From NCBI RefSeq assembly GCF_034140825.1, contig NC_089035.1, forward strand, positions 379,501 to 443,500: a stretch of DNA of 64,000 bases, read 5' to 3'. This document shows, piece by piece, positions 47,631 to 60,137 of the stretch; position 1 is the first letter of the stretch; every line of letters begins with the position of its first letter. This DNA is from Oryza sativa Japonica Group (taxonomy: Eukaryota > Streptophyta > Magnoliopsida > Poales > Poaceae). The notes beneath the pieces are model-generated. The model did no database searches and was not told the DNA's origin. It saw only the letters and a program-made list of their open reading frames with translations. The translations under genes and the position numbers were made by a program.

Positions 47631-50600
47631 ATGGACGCCCTCGCGGGGCGCCTAGCCGCGGCCTCCGTCTCCGACCACCCCTCCTCCTCCTCCGCCGCCG
47701 CCACCGATGGGGCCAACGCCGACCACCTCCTCCACGTCATGCGCGCCGTCGAGGGCGCCGAGGCCACCATCCGCAACCAGGTCTACCTCTTATCCTTTCC
47801 TACCCACGAACCTACCCTTGCAATTCCTTCCTCATCGCCTCTTCCACAATTCCCCTCCTGTCCCACTCCCAACTCGCCCTATTTTATTTCCGCACACCAC
47901 TGAAGTAGCTGATTTTGGGTTTCCATGTTTTTCTTTTCTAGTTGGAAGAGAATAATCGCCTCAAAGAGGAACTGATGCAGAAAACGCGACAATTGCAGAG
48001 GATTGTAAGCCTGCTTTTTTTTTCTTTTCCTTTTAGCTATGTATATGCACAAAATGTAGCCATGTAGTAACACCCAGCGTCTTTCAATTTTTGGGATCAG
48101 CGGGAAGATGCTGCATCCCAAGCTTCTTCCAGTGGAGTAGCCCAAGACCGCCGCTCATTCGTTGCTACTAAGATGGATGCGTCAAGGTCACCTGCCAGCG
48201 CTGCGTCCTCAGATAATTCCCGCACCCCCTCTGCCCTTCACCACAATGGCGCATTCGAAAGTGGAGAGCCTTCAATGCAGCAGACCATCAGGCAAAACAA
48301 TGCCCTGTCCAATGGAGCATCTAAAAGATCATCAGGGGAGCAGCCTGCCCTCGACAGCGCTGCCGTCTCACAGTTCTCTACTCCATCCTCCCATTCCCTT
48401 TCTCCTACTAGGTAACTCACCTGACCACACTCCATGTTTTCCCTACCATTTTTGTTGCCGGGGAAAAAGAACAACGGTAGGCCGCAGGCCTTCCTTTTGT
48501 GGGATGGTCTTGTTTGCTTGCGATATCCTGACAAAATAGAAGCCCTTCCATACAGGCATAGAAAAGAAGGCGAGCATGATCCTAGGTTGAACCTAGCTGG
48601 ACAGGGGTTATTGCCTGCTTCAGAGATGGCCTCGAACATGTCATGGAAGCATGTCAGTATAAGTTGCTTGCAAATGTCATTTGTACCTGTATCATCCATC
48701 ATCCCTAATGAAGATAATTCCTATGCAGGATCTTACTGCTAAGATCAAAGAAAATGAGGAAGAGATTGCGCAATTAAGAAAACATCTTGCTGACTACTCA
48801 TTGAAGGTGGCCTTTTTTTTTTTTTTTACAAATGGAAAGTACTTCATTTTTGTTGCCTTTCCCCTTATTATCTTGTACCTGACTACATAATATCCCTGAC
48901 AGCAAGCACGGATACTCGATGATAAATATATGTTGGAAAGGCGCATTGCTCAAATGCGGATGGTAGGCCATTTCTTTTTATCATAAACTATTAGTCACTT
49001 GGAGTAACTAGTGAGTATATCATATTATCTCAAAAAAAAAAATCTTTCAGGCATTTGATCAGCAGCAACAAGATTTAATTGATGCAGCATCAAAAGCTTT
49101 ATCATATAGACAAGATATTATTGAGGAAAACATCCGTCTGGCATATGCAGTGCAGGTAGTTCTCTGTCACTGGAAATTTCTTTGAAATTCGATTAGTATG
49201 TTTGTGTTATATTAGTCAGGCTTATTATGCTTCCAGTCATACTTCAATACCTTTCTGCAAAATTTAAAAAACGTGCACAGAAATGATCATAACACGTGTA
49301 GTGCTTTAATGAATGTTGTTTTCTGTGCTTACTTGACCTTGTCCCTTGGTGTTATAGCTCAAAATTGTTAGGAACGATGCAGAATGATATATCTGTTTTT
49401 TAATCCATATATTTACAACAGTTTTTAGAACCAGCTGTTTGATGCAAGGTCTTGACTAATGGATTTTCCTGTGGTCTATACCAAGGTAGTATTTGTTGAA
49501 AATTTCTGTTTATACCTCTATCCTATGGAATACATCTTAACATTAGGTTGGATCATTCATTGCCATGGCCCATGGTGATGTTCATTTTGGATATATGCAG
49601 CTCTTACTATTCTATGGGTACATCTTAACATTAGATAGGATCATAAATTGCCATGGTGATGTTCATTTTGGATCTATGCAGCTGTTACTATAAGATAAAT
49701 CAGGGCTTGTAGTTAAGATTGTAGTTGTTCTTCTATACTATACTGAGTTTTGCTTATGTCACTATATGCTATAGGCTGCACAACAAGAAAGGACAACTTT
49801 CATATCTTCGTTGCTGCCTCTTCTGTCTGAATATGAAAACCTGCAGCCTTCTGTTCTTGATGCTCAATCCATCGTCAGCAATTTGAAGGTTTACTCTTTT
49901 TTCTAATATTTTTTCTGCCGTTTCGTGGGGGCAACGTCGTATACGTTAGCAACTAGAAATAAATTTCACTACTGAATGCAAATGGCAAAAAAGGGAAAAG
50001 AGATCAATGACATTAATTTCATCTGAGAAATATGCCATACTTTCATTATTGAAAAAGCAACCTAAGCATTTTTCTTTTTTAAAAAAAGGTTCATAACACA
50101 TGATCAACACATCAAGTTGCTTCTGTTCTTGTACCTTATTGAGTTGACTTTTCACTAAATGTGTCCCTTTCTGCAGGTTTTGTTTAAGCATCTGCAGGAG
50201 CAACTTATTATCACTGAGGTGAGTCTCAATAAGCTCAAGCAAATATGCATTTACTTTTCCCATAAAGAAAGAAGCGATTTATTTTCAGAGACACTAGGGG
50301 TGGGCAGTGCAAGTGTACCCAATAGTGTCCCTCTCGTGCATGCAAACTTACTACCGAAAATTTTCTGACTGAATTTTGAAGTTTCCTTTTGTGCAAATTT
50401 AAATGGTGCAGGAGAAATTAAAAGAGTCACGTTATCAGATTACTCCATGGCAAACTGAATTGGCGAATGATGCCACTCTTCCTGTACACTCACCTACGGA
50501 TCCTCTTGGAAAAGCATTGGTGACTTCAGTATGGCACTATACTCCTTGAGTTCTTGTCATAACTATTGCAGAAATGCTCTAACCTATTTACTTTTTCAGA

Positions 50601-53600
50601 ACAAAAGCAACCTCGATATTGTGACCCAGACACCGTACCCTCATATACAATCTCCAATGTCTTCCCCTGTTCAAGTTAGAGGTGATTGGGGTGTAGCAGG
50701 GAACAAAAACCGTCAAGTCATTCCAACTGATGTTCCTCCAAGAAATGTTGATCATGGTGACATGGGAAGAAACTCTCTTTCAAGCAGGTAGTATCTTCTT
50801 TAAGTGCTTAATACTGTACCTTCCTGACTGACTTTATTCTATCTACCAGCGTTGCCGTTGCGCATGATGAAATAATTCCATTCTTAAGGTAGCAGCTATG
50901 ATTGCCAGTTCTTGACCTATGTAAATTGGCTAGCAGCTTCTAGTAGTCATTACTCATTACTTGAATTGCTTTTACTAATTTCTGATATGTTACACTCTAC
51001 TTTCTTTAGTATGCTACAATCATGAAAAATTCAGGGATGTGGGAATTTGCTACAAGAACATTTCATTTCTTTTTGAGAAAATCCAAGAAATATCATTGAA
51101 AAGCTCTCAATTCCAATAAATGCCATCGACAAGTGCGAGTTCCATGAAATGCCATCGTGCAAGCGACTTTGTCCTAGAAATGCCATTGCCATTAGGGTTT
51201 CGTCCATCCCACACCGTTAAATGCGTTGTTTATCCTATAGCACTTAACGGAGGACTGCTAATGGAACCCTAACGGCGATGGCATTTCTGGGACAAAGTCG
51301 CTTGTACGATGGCATTTCATGGAACTCGCACTTGTCAATGACATTTCTTGGAATTGAGCGTTTGTCAATGGCATTTCTTGAATTCTCTTTGTTTTTTGTC
51401 GCTGCCGCACTATTTTCAAATAGCTAAACTGTTTTTGAGGAAGATTTAATAATCATTTTTCTAGTCAATAATTTTTTTTATTATATAGAGGCATCACAAG
51501 AACATTAAACGTGGTATAATTTATATTTAATAGCTTAAAATTCAGGAGGGATGTTTCTTCTCAAGTATCTCAGCATGATCCACATTCTGTCCCATTGGAC
51601 TTTGAGCCCGAGAATCAAAACCCACCATTCAAGCACCTTAGTAGAAGTGACGTATCGGATGCTTCGGAGGGTGCTGAAGTCCAACATGCACGAGAACATT
51701 CTGCTCATTGGGGTCATGGAGACTCAGTTAATTTGGTATCCGGCATTGAGGATACAAACCCTTCATATCCGTATCTTCCTACTGTTCTTGAGGAGCCTGG
51801 ATCTTCTTTCTCTGAAGGTAATTACTATTAGAAATAAATTTATATATTTGTTTAACACTAATGCAATCTGATGATATATTCCTCTTTTATGAATATGTAG
51901 CTGCTGAGGATGATCCACTGCCAGGCATAGAGGGCCTTCGAATCACAGGTGAAGCTTTTCCTGGAAGAGAACTCCAAGCAAGCGGGTACTCCACCAATGG
52001 AACCACCAGTTGTAATTTTGAGGTGCTCTTCGTAATTCATGTCATTCCACATTCTGGATAAAAGAACTTCTCTACCTTATATTGTTCATATGAGTTTCAA
52101 ACTTTCATGGCAATCTCACTGTCCAAAAAATATATTTTCCTATGTGCAGTGGGTGCGCCATTTAGAAGATGGCTCCGTAAATTTCATAGAAGGTACTTTT
52201 TTTTGTCACTTTAGCTCTGTGAGCTTGTCACTTGCATTAAATAGGATTCTATGATTTTCAAGAAAGTTGGGAAATAAATGTTTTCTGTTGGCATAGGAGC
52301 AAGACAACCTAACTATTTGGTTACTGCCGATGACGTGGACACATTACTAGCTATTGAAGTACAGCCCCTTGATGATAGAAAAAGAAAGGTAATTATTTTG
52401 CGATGTGGCTGATTTTTTTTTTATGTGTGATACAATGTTGCATTCCCCAAAACTTCTGGTAATTATGAGGCTATATGCCTATATATCTTTTCTATGCCTT
52501 CTGAAATGGCACTAAAGACAATACTAGCTGTTTAGCATCCTTAATTCCATGGAGTCATGGAGACTGAAAAAGCGCATCTAACGTACAGGATTAAACTTGA
52601 AATACAAGAACTGAGGTATTTATATAATTGTATTTCTCGAATGCTACTGAACCCAGCAGTTAAACCTTTACTTCTTTTATGTTAATCACCAAAGTAGCTC
52701 TATATTTCTCTTTTTGCTCATTTACCAGTTAGGTCTTAATATCAGATTAGCCCAGGGCACTATGATCAGTAGTTCATGTTTCTGGCCGCTGTCAATACTG
52801 ACATTGATTTTGCTATTCCATTTATATGTGGAAAATATCTGTATTAAACCCTTATTCACGTTCGTCTAATCACCCTGAACTATGAAACTATTGACCTGAA
52901 ACTACCTCCTTAGCCCTGAAACCATCCTGGTTTTCACTGTTATGGATCCCCTTACTTTATTTCTAGTTTAACCTCCAATCCTCCATCAAAATACTCTTAT
53001 ATATAAAAATCACCACCGTATCAGCACAAACCAGGTGGTTGGGGGCTAGGGGGTATTTTGTACTGTTTTTAGTTCAGGGTTGCAAAGTAAATGGTTTCAT
53101 ATTTCATGGTGAATTAGGCAATCGGAAACTTCATGGTTGTGATTTGGACCTTTCCCTTTATGTTTGTGGAGATCCAGAGTTCTAGTTAATGATACATAAT
53201 CCAACCTTTGATGTTTATGGAGTTTCTTTGTTTGGTTTCACTGGGACACCATGTAAAATGAGTTAGGTCTGTTGTACAGTTAAATTTCTTATGATTAAAC
53301 TGATTTTCTGTTATTACTTCCAATGTTAAGATTCGTCCTTTTGTTTGAGTTTCCTATTGCAGGGGGAAATTGTAAGGTTTTACGCTAATGATCAAAGAAA
53401 AATTACTTGCGGTGAGTATATGGAACCTTTAATTCCCAAAAGAGTGATTATTTCTGGTGATGGAGTGTTTGACATAATTCCACTCCTAGAGGGAATGTTG
53501 AATCCCCTATATATCTAATTACCAAAAGAGTGGTACTTCTGATATTCTGTTTAACTAATAAAAGTTTTCCAATTATGTGATGATTATTTAAACTAAATAG

Positions 53601-56005
53601 CAGCAGCACATGTTTTGCACCCAACCGACTTTGAATAAACCATCTTCAATGCAGATCCTGAAACAAAGGAGCTTATTAAGAGAACTCTTGAAACTGGTCA
53701 TGTATCTTATGAAGTCCAACTACCTGTATGTTCTCTATTACTTGGAATTATCTATCAAAAGCATTCTCACTAATTTCTTATGATTTCATGCAATTATTTC
53801 AAATGTTAAATCTTCTTATAGCAGGTGAAATTTTTAGATATGTGGGAACCAGCTATTTTGGCAATAAAGAGGGAAGGCTACAGTATTAAATGTACTGGTC
53901 AGCGTGGTGTTGTTCTCACAGAGAAATTTCAGCAAGCAACTTCTGTACGTCCTTATTCCGTATTCTTTAGCAGTACATCATTTGAATTTCAGGAAGTAGA
54001 TCTCATTCTAAAATTGTGAGCAAACTCTGTTGGTTCCTTCAGTACCTGGGTAGCATGTTGGTTCACCCAAAATGATGGAAATAAACCCATTGTAGATGGA
54101 TGTAAATTGATGGTTACCTTGAATTCTGGCCAGAGACAGGTTTTGTTATCTCATATGGTTTCAAGATCTCAGATTTATGTCTGAGATATGGTTAACCGCT
54201 AGATTACACTGCATCTAGACAAACGTCATGTCTTTCTTTGATGCATTGTCTCTCATGCTATACATGAAAAGAAAAATGTAAAAAATAGGCCATGATCTGG
54301 CCTATTTCTGTTGACCTAAGGAAATGGGAACAGTTGAGCTTCTTTCCTGATGAATTGTCTTCACATGCTTGATGGACCCACACCGAAAAATCTGGACAGG
54401 ACGATTAAATGGTGTGCACATAAGTCATAAGTGTGATACTGCAAGTACTATACTGAGACAAATTGTCTCCGATAATAATTTTTTTCTGCTGCTTTTGCTA
54501 ATTAACCATATTATAATTTTTGTTCTGCAATCATGTTTGTGTTTTTTTGTAAATCATTGCTGTAGACATACAAAAATGTGGTATGATTGACAACAACTTT
54601 TGTTCTGTCTTTTCCAGATTAATATTCCTTACGGGCGTCCGACAGAGTTCTTGATTACATCTGCTGATGGTGTTGAATATAATTTAAAGCCTGCAGAAAA
54701 TGCACTGTGAGTACCCAATCGAGCTAGTGTTTGCATCATTATCAGCAGCCCAAGATCTATGAATAAATTAACATTAGTATTCATTATTCCTTACACTATA
54801 TGTGTCTTGATGTGCAACTGTACTTCTGATTTAGCAGCATGGCTCCCCCCTACTGCTTTCCCTACAAACAACTCTATGGGTCATCACTTCTTGAAACATC
54901 AGAGTTAAAAATATGCTGCATATGTCTAATAGTTACTTCTTAAAACTCGGAAGGAATGCCTCAAGGTCAGCAGTGCCAGACTGCCAGCTCATCGATCTTG
55001 TCACAAAGCCCATGTTGTTTTCAGTAATGTGGTCTTCTATAGCTGTCTGATCAGCGTGTGCAAGCCGACCTGACCGTGCCCTAGTGTGTTCATTCTTATG
55101 TCTTTGAAAGCATAGCAATTTAGGATATACTTACCTTCTAAGTGTAATCAGTGGAGGTTTATACCAAACTTGAATTGAACACCCTGTCCTTGGTCTTTTA
55201 CTTTATTACTGCTGTGTTTATTTTAGATTAATGCCAATCATAATTCATAACGAACATACATAAAATACTGCTTATCTTGTGTTCTCCAATTTTGCAGGCC
55301 GCGGGATACCATTGTTCTGGTTTTAAGATTGTTCAGAATTATGGTATGAGCTCGTTATCTCTTGTGCAAGACATATATTAGCACCTCCCTTCATTATCTT
55401 TATCTTCATTCAACATCATCGAGTGGGTCATCATGGGATGATGGCCCTCCACTCTATTCAAGTTCAAAACCGAGTATTATTTGACGATTAGCATGTTTGA
55501 AGAACCCACAGTAGCATTTTTCTCAAGAGAAAAAAAGATGGAAAAAAAAATATAGAGAAGTTAAGTGTACGCTATCAGCATTCACTAGTAGGCTACTAGT
55601 TGTGTGGCTGGCTGTGCTGTTCGGCTTTTGTTGTTACAAAGGCTAATATTATCTTTGGTTAATTAAGTAGGCGGAGGTTAATTTTACAGCCCTCTGTTTA
55701 TTCTTCAAAAGAAACGGCATTCCCAGCCATCATGGGGATCTCTTATATAGTAGCACTTTATCTAAAGATAGGGCACTATGAATTGTTTGTAAAGAGCTGT
55801 GTTGTCAAAGTTCATTTCTTGTGTTTTCCCCCAAGGTAGCATATCTGAATGGTGACTAACAGGTTAACCGTAGAGCCAGGATTAGCTGCCTGACTTGATG
55901 AGAATATGTCGTCTCACGTTCCTTAAATACTGATGTGAAACATCATGCATTTTGCAGGCTGTTGAGAAGAGGAGAGGAAGAAAGAAGAGCCTTTTCTTCA
56001 AGTAG
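47631..56005 (+). CDS. Coiled-coil protein with probable Ig-like/PH-like C-terminus
   Basis: Twenty-one exons in frame: 47631-47780, 47942-48004, 48101-48411, 48556-48652, 48729-48806, 48903-48962, 49051-49155, 49775-49888, 50177-50218, 50412-50528, 50600-50787, 51546-51817, 51901-52022, 52150-52192, 52297-52388, 53363-53411, 53655-53725, 53825-53944, 54618-54706, 55298-55343, 55958-56005, giving ~758 residues. Short coiled coil at ~40-72, Ser-rich linker, main helical coiled-coil region at ~208-345 (KIKENEEEIAQLRKHLADYS onward), acidic/polar linker, then IEGLRITGEAFPGRELQASG at ~543 with a conserved Trp (WVRHLEDGS), resembling Ig-like repeats of plant SCAB1/AIR9 proteins. The last ~100 residues (EVQLPVKFLDMWEPAI ... 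RDTIVLVLRLFRIM) look like a PH-type fold, and a basic RRGRKK tail ends the protein. Coiled coil plus Ig-PH suggests cytoskeletal binding; this is inference. Confidence 0.85.
51074..51390. repeat. Long imperfect fold-back in intron 11
   Basis: The left arm, ~51074-51200, is complementary to the right arm, ~51264-51390, for ~125 bp with few mismatches. The centre adds a further stem (accgttaa.tgc / gcacttaacgg). Within each arm a 25-30 bp motif containing aaatgccat is repeated about four times. It would be transcribed as a hairpin in the pre-mRNA of the coiled-coil gene. It is probably a MITE-like or fold-back element; no target duplication was found. Confidence 0.85.
52860..53160. repeat. Degenerate inverted-repeat element in intron 15
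   Basis: The left arm ctaatcaccctgaactatg and following aaacta match the complement of the right arm, agttcaggg...atggtgaattag. Arms are ~50 bp with several mismatches. Probably an old MITE. Confidence 0.55.
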
Positions 56006-56697
56006 GTTTGGCTCCTATACCGTGGTGTATAATTTGTATTCGTGATTGGCTGGATGTATGTAATTAAGCGGGTGATAGGTTTGGCATATTCTTTCGGCTG
56101 TATCTTCTGCTGTAAAGGACCATAGGCGATTTAAACACAAGGGCCCCAGGTGATGGGAGTTTTCTTCTTCTTATTTTTTTCCCTTATTCCTTTTAGAAAC
56201 ATGAGTTTTGTCGTTGCAAGGGATGGAAGCGTGCCGCTGATTAGAATTGAAGCTAATTTATGCTAATAGAATGGAAAAGATAAATAGGCAAGTCCTAGGA
56301 TGCTCTGGAAATATTCCCTGCATCGTAGGGTAGTGACCATCATCAGTTCACGGGTGACCTCCCTGCCTGCTGGTTACTTCCAACGAGCTTGCAATTTTGG
56401 AGATGACGCATAGCAGTACCTGAACATGTATACAAGTATAACTGATGTATCATATGCTGTGTAATTATTTGAGACGAAGTAGACTTGCAGTAGTTTAAGA
56501 TAACAAGGGCATCTTAGTTATTCCAGCGTGTACTGTACTGCTGGAAGAAAACACTTGCATTATTAGGCAGTTGTGCGTAGAAATAATCGTGGGTTGCAGT
56601 TGTGTCTACATCCTATGAACATTCTGTGGATGGTAACATTGAGGCAGGCTATGTCCACACCACACTACACTTGCCAAACGGAATGTGAATGCATTTA

Positions 56698-57084
56698 GGG
56701 CCTGTTTAATTGGTGAAATGAAAATTTTTGGGTGTTACATCGGACGTTTGACCAGATGTTGGAAGGGGTTTTCGGACATGAATGAAAAAACTAATTTCAT
56801 AACTTGCCTAGAAACCGCGAGACGAACCTTTTGAGCCTAGTTAATCTGTCATTAGCACATGTGAGTTACTGCAGCACTTATGACTAATCGTAGACTAATT
56901 AAGCTCAAAAAAATTCGTCTCGTGATTTACATGCAAACTGTGCAATTAGTTTTTTCTTTTTGTCTATGTTTAATGCTCTATGCATGTGTTAAAAAATTCG
57001 ATGTGATGTTTTTTTAAAAAAAATTAGGAACTAAACAGCTGATCAAACATCCAAAAATTTTTATTTCACGAACTAAACAGGGCC
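56698..57084. mobile_element. Rice MITE with GGGCCTGTTTA ends
   Basis: Ends gggcctgtttaattggtga and ...cacgaactaaacagggcc are inverted repeats, TA on both sides. 387 bp, non-coding, interior with ctcaaaaaaattcgtctcg typical of a very common rice MITE group. 56006-56697 is 3' UTR and flank. Confidence 0.75.
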
Positions 57085-57099
57085 TAATCAAGGCCTTAT

Positions 57100-58820
57100 T
57101 TAGATTTTTACTCCTGGCTTGCTCTCGGTTGCTCTCTGTTCGGAAGTCAGTGTTCCCAACCGGATCAGTGCGCACGGAAAACAGAGCAGTCCATTAGCGC
57201 GTGATTAGGGGTGAAAACGGTACGGAAATTTTCGAGAATTCCGGCTACCGTTTCCGGTTTGCACCGACCGTTTCAATCGGTATCGGTAATTGTCGGTATC
57301 GGAAATGGAAACGGTAATCTCTTTCGGAAATGGTAGCGGAAATGATATGGGGTTTTTTCCGACCGTTTTGTCGGTAACCGTTTTTTATCGGTAATTTCCG
57401 TCAAATTTCCGACAAAATTCCGAAGAAGGAAGTCGGCTGGGCCTGGCTAGCAAGAGGAGGAGCCCATTAGGCATTAAGGAGCAGCCCATTCCGAATAAAG
57501 AAGCCAACTAGGCCTGACCGCATCGTCGTCTTCATCGGCGCTGGGGCACCGCCGCGCCATGTTGGGCGCCGCCACCAGGTCGCCGACGCCGGCCGCAACC
57601 TCCTTCGCCCCGACGGCCTCCGTCGCAGCCGGCCACCTTCCCTCCCCCACGCTCCACCGCCGGCTTTCGTGCCACCGAGCCAAGCGCCGAGCGCCGCCGC
57701 ACCGCCCCAGCCTCCTCCTCCCCACCGATGCCGCCCCTTTCTCCTCTCTCCTTCCCCCACCGCCGCCCTGCGCCAGGCCGCCATCTCCGGCGCCTCTCTC
57801 CTCTCGGGCGCGCATGAAGGAGCCAAAGGCAGAGAAGAGAACGAGAGAGAAAACAGAGAAGAAATCGAGAGAGCAGGAAAAGGAACCGAGAGAAGGGAAG
57901 GATAAGAGAGAGAGAAAAAATAAAAGAAAGAGAGGAAAAGAAAGACTGTGGGATCCACTGGCGGGCCCCACCATCTTGACTCCTCTCTGTGATCGACCTG
58001 GAAATACCAAAAAGTCTAGTTTAGCATGAAACTTAATTACAACAGTAGTTATACAGTGTCAACATAAAAGTTCTTATGCAATGTGCCACTGTAGGACGAC
58101 GATATAGCTATGTCAATTGATGATGAAATAATGAATGATGTTTGACAAGGAGCTGATCAGCTGAAGCCATGCCAGCTTGTGAGCTTGGTGTTCTCGAAGA
58201 CTTCAAATCTATATCCTAAAAAAAGTCGGACAATATTAGTTATGCTGTAATCCTATCATGTAAGCCACATTGTATGCTTTAGCCACATTGATGTTGAAGT
58301 ATCATTGAACTTTATTTATATTATTTATCAATCTTATTGTCAACTTATTAATCATCATATAACGGTGTTGTGTGGCAGCGTAATGATGCAAGGGTGAAAT
58401 TATAAGGTCATCTTCATACATAGTTAAATGCGGGATGATACCACAGTTCGCTGTTTCCGACATGAATTTTCGACTTCCGTCCGATATCGGTATATTCCCG
58501 TTCCGACGGTTCCGTTTCCGAGATACCGATATAACCGATATCGTTACCGTTTCCGAGTATACCGTTCCGATTCCATTTTCGAGAAAATAAAATGAAAATG
58601 GAAATGGTAGAGGGTTTTTCCGACCGTTTCCGACCGTTTTCATCCCTACGCGTGATTAATTAAGTATTAGCTTTTTTTTTCAAAAATGGATCAATATGAT
58701 TTTTTAAGCAACTTTCGTATAGAAACTTTTTGTAAAAACGGCACCGATTAGCAGTTTGAGAAGCGTGCGTCCGGAAAACGAGGCGGAGGGAGTTGGTAAC
58801 AAGCCCTTCCGAACAGAGCC
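57100..58820 (+). repeat. Older dispersed repeat split by the Ac-like insertion
   Basis: The left part 57100-57205 and right part 58649-58820 form one copy of the AT-rich family (gcgtgattaattaagtatta, caaaaatggatcaatatgat, aagcaactttcgtata, ggaaaacgag). The outer ends gctctctgttcggaag and cttccgaacagagc are inverted. The insertion is younger than the repeat. Confidence 0.75.
57206..58648. mobile_element. Ac/Ds-like hAT element with captured GC-rich sequence
   Basis: Inverted ends TAGGGGTGAAAACGGT and complement of TAGGGATGAAAACGGT. Perfect 8-bp target duplication cgcgtgat at 57198-57205 and 58649-58656. Both subterminal regions are dense in ccgttt/accg motifs, as in maize Ac. No hAT transposase was seen, so it is non-autonomous. 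The interior 57480-58010 is GC-rich and resembles, on the minus strand, a rice promoter (ggggcccgcc), CT-rich leader and first exon, probably captured host DNA of unknown source. Confidence 0.92.
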
Positions 58821-59239
58821 GCTCCAAGGCAAGTTTTGCGTCAGATCTGTATTTCAAAGCAATGGTCCATTGAAAAGGTATCACCGCTGATTAATTTTGT
58901 TCTGTTGTTCACCTCTTGTAGAGTTCTACTCTGCAGTTATTTGGGATGTTCTTTGCTACAGTACTTAGCTGCTGAGCGTTCTGGATGTCTTTTGATCAAT
59001 ACACATACGCAGGTTGTGCTCTGTTCAGTATGTTGGCACCGAAGTATGCTTCTTTGTGTTCTTATTCTGATTATAAAATAATTTCCAGATGTACAATGCA
59101 AAGTAGTTACTTTGGGCTTTTGACTGTTGAGACATAAGGATTAGGTTTATGAATTTTGTGTTTATGTTTCTTGGTTCAATTATCTTTTATATGAATTACA
59201 AAGGTTTAGTACAAGGTCCATGGATTGACTAAGTATCAT

Positions 59240-59590
59240 GACCCGAGGCCATGACGGGATAAACACCGCCGGGAAGATAGCAGGGCGGCGTCGGCTCCTG
59301 GAGAAGGGATGTAGATTTAGGCTAGGGAGAAAAACATTATTGGAAGGGAGAGATTAGACTAATTGATATTCATTGCTTGCCTGATAATAGACACAATCCC
59401 ATCCTTATATAGATTGTACAACTTGACCTCTAAGTAAAAATCTAATCCTAATAATCTTCTTATCTTATCTTTAACTAACTAATAATCTTCTTATCGTATC
59501 TCTAACTAACTAATATTCTTATCTCTAACTTAATTGATATTGGGCTACCTATAGGCCTTGGCCTACGGCCCAATGCCCATGACACTATGC
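59240..59590. repeat. Possible solo LTR remnant
   Basis: The segment starts near tgacccgaggccatgac, has a tatatagattgta TATA-like core, near-duplicate taatcttcttatc stretches and ends near cccatgaca. Layout suggests a short LTR, but flanking target repeats are not convincing. It looks old and non-coding. Confidence 0.3.
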
Positions 59591-59874
59591 TGTTAAGCAC
59601 CTACTTCTAAATCTCTGCGTAAGTTACTTTTCAGTATTTGTGATATAATCAGATGGTGACATTCACTACTACTTTAGTCAAGCTTGGAAGAACAAAGGTA
59701 AGTACATGGAACTGAAAATGGCCACTTGGAGATGACAGCTCCATGGTCAGCTGTTGTGGCTGCCATTTGATTTCCCAGTTCCCTCTGGAAGAAACAACCA
59801 GCAAAAAGGAGGCTAGCAGGAAGCAGCAGAAAATACTAAGCATGATCTATTTTCCCATCATAGCATCGCTGTTA

Positions 59875-60137
59875 GGGCACCCGCAATGGTTATCTATAGG
59901 CTCTATATAAGAGATCCATATCAGCATATTTTCCTACTTGGAAGAGATTAAATGAAGAGAGAGAGCAAATATATCTGTTAACCTGGAGATAGTCTATAGA
60001 GAAAAACGATGCAATGTATTAGAGAGCTATAGATACCCATGTAGACATACTATTGAGATGGTTTACTATTAATCTAGTCTATTGCTGAGATGTACATGTT
60101 TTATAGATATCACCTTACTTTACCATTGCGGGTGGTC
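59875..60137 (+). mobile_element. Tourist-like MITE, intact
   Basis: Ends gggcacccgcaatgg and ccattgcgggtggtc are inverted. Direct TTA at 59872-59874 and 60138-60140. 263 bp. Reverse-orientation relative at 22273-22517. 60141-61070 shows no gene that I can support. Confidence 0.9.

Noticed and set aside
57559-58029. 156-codon plus-strand frame in the Ac-like element
   Set aside because: Antisense to promoter/leader-like captured DNA; low-complexity Pro/Arg then Glu/Lys, no domain.
59240-59590. Confident call of a solo LTR
   Set aside because: Flanking target repeats do not match and the ends are uncertain, so it is listed only at low confidence.
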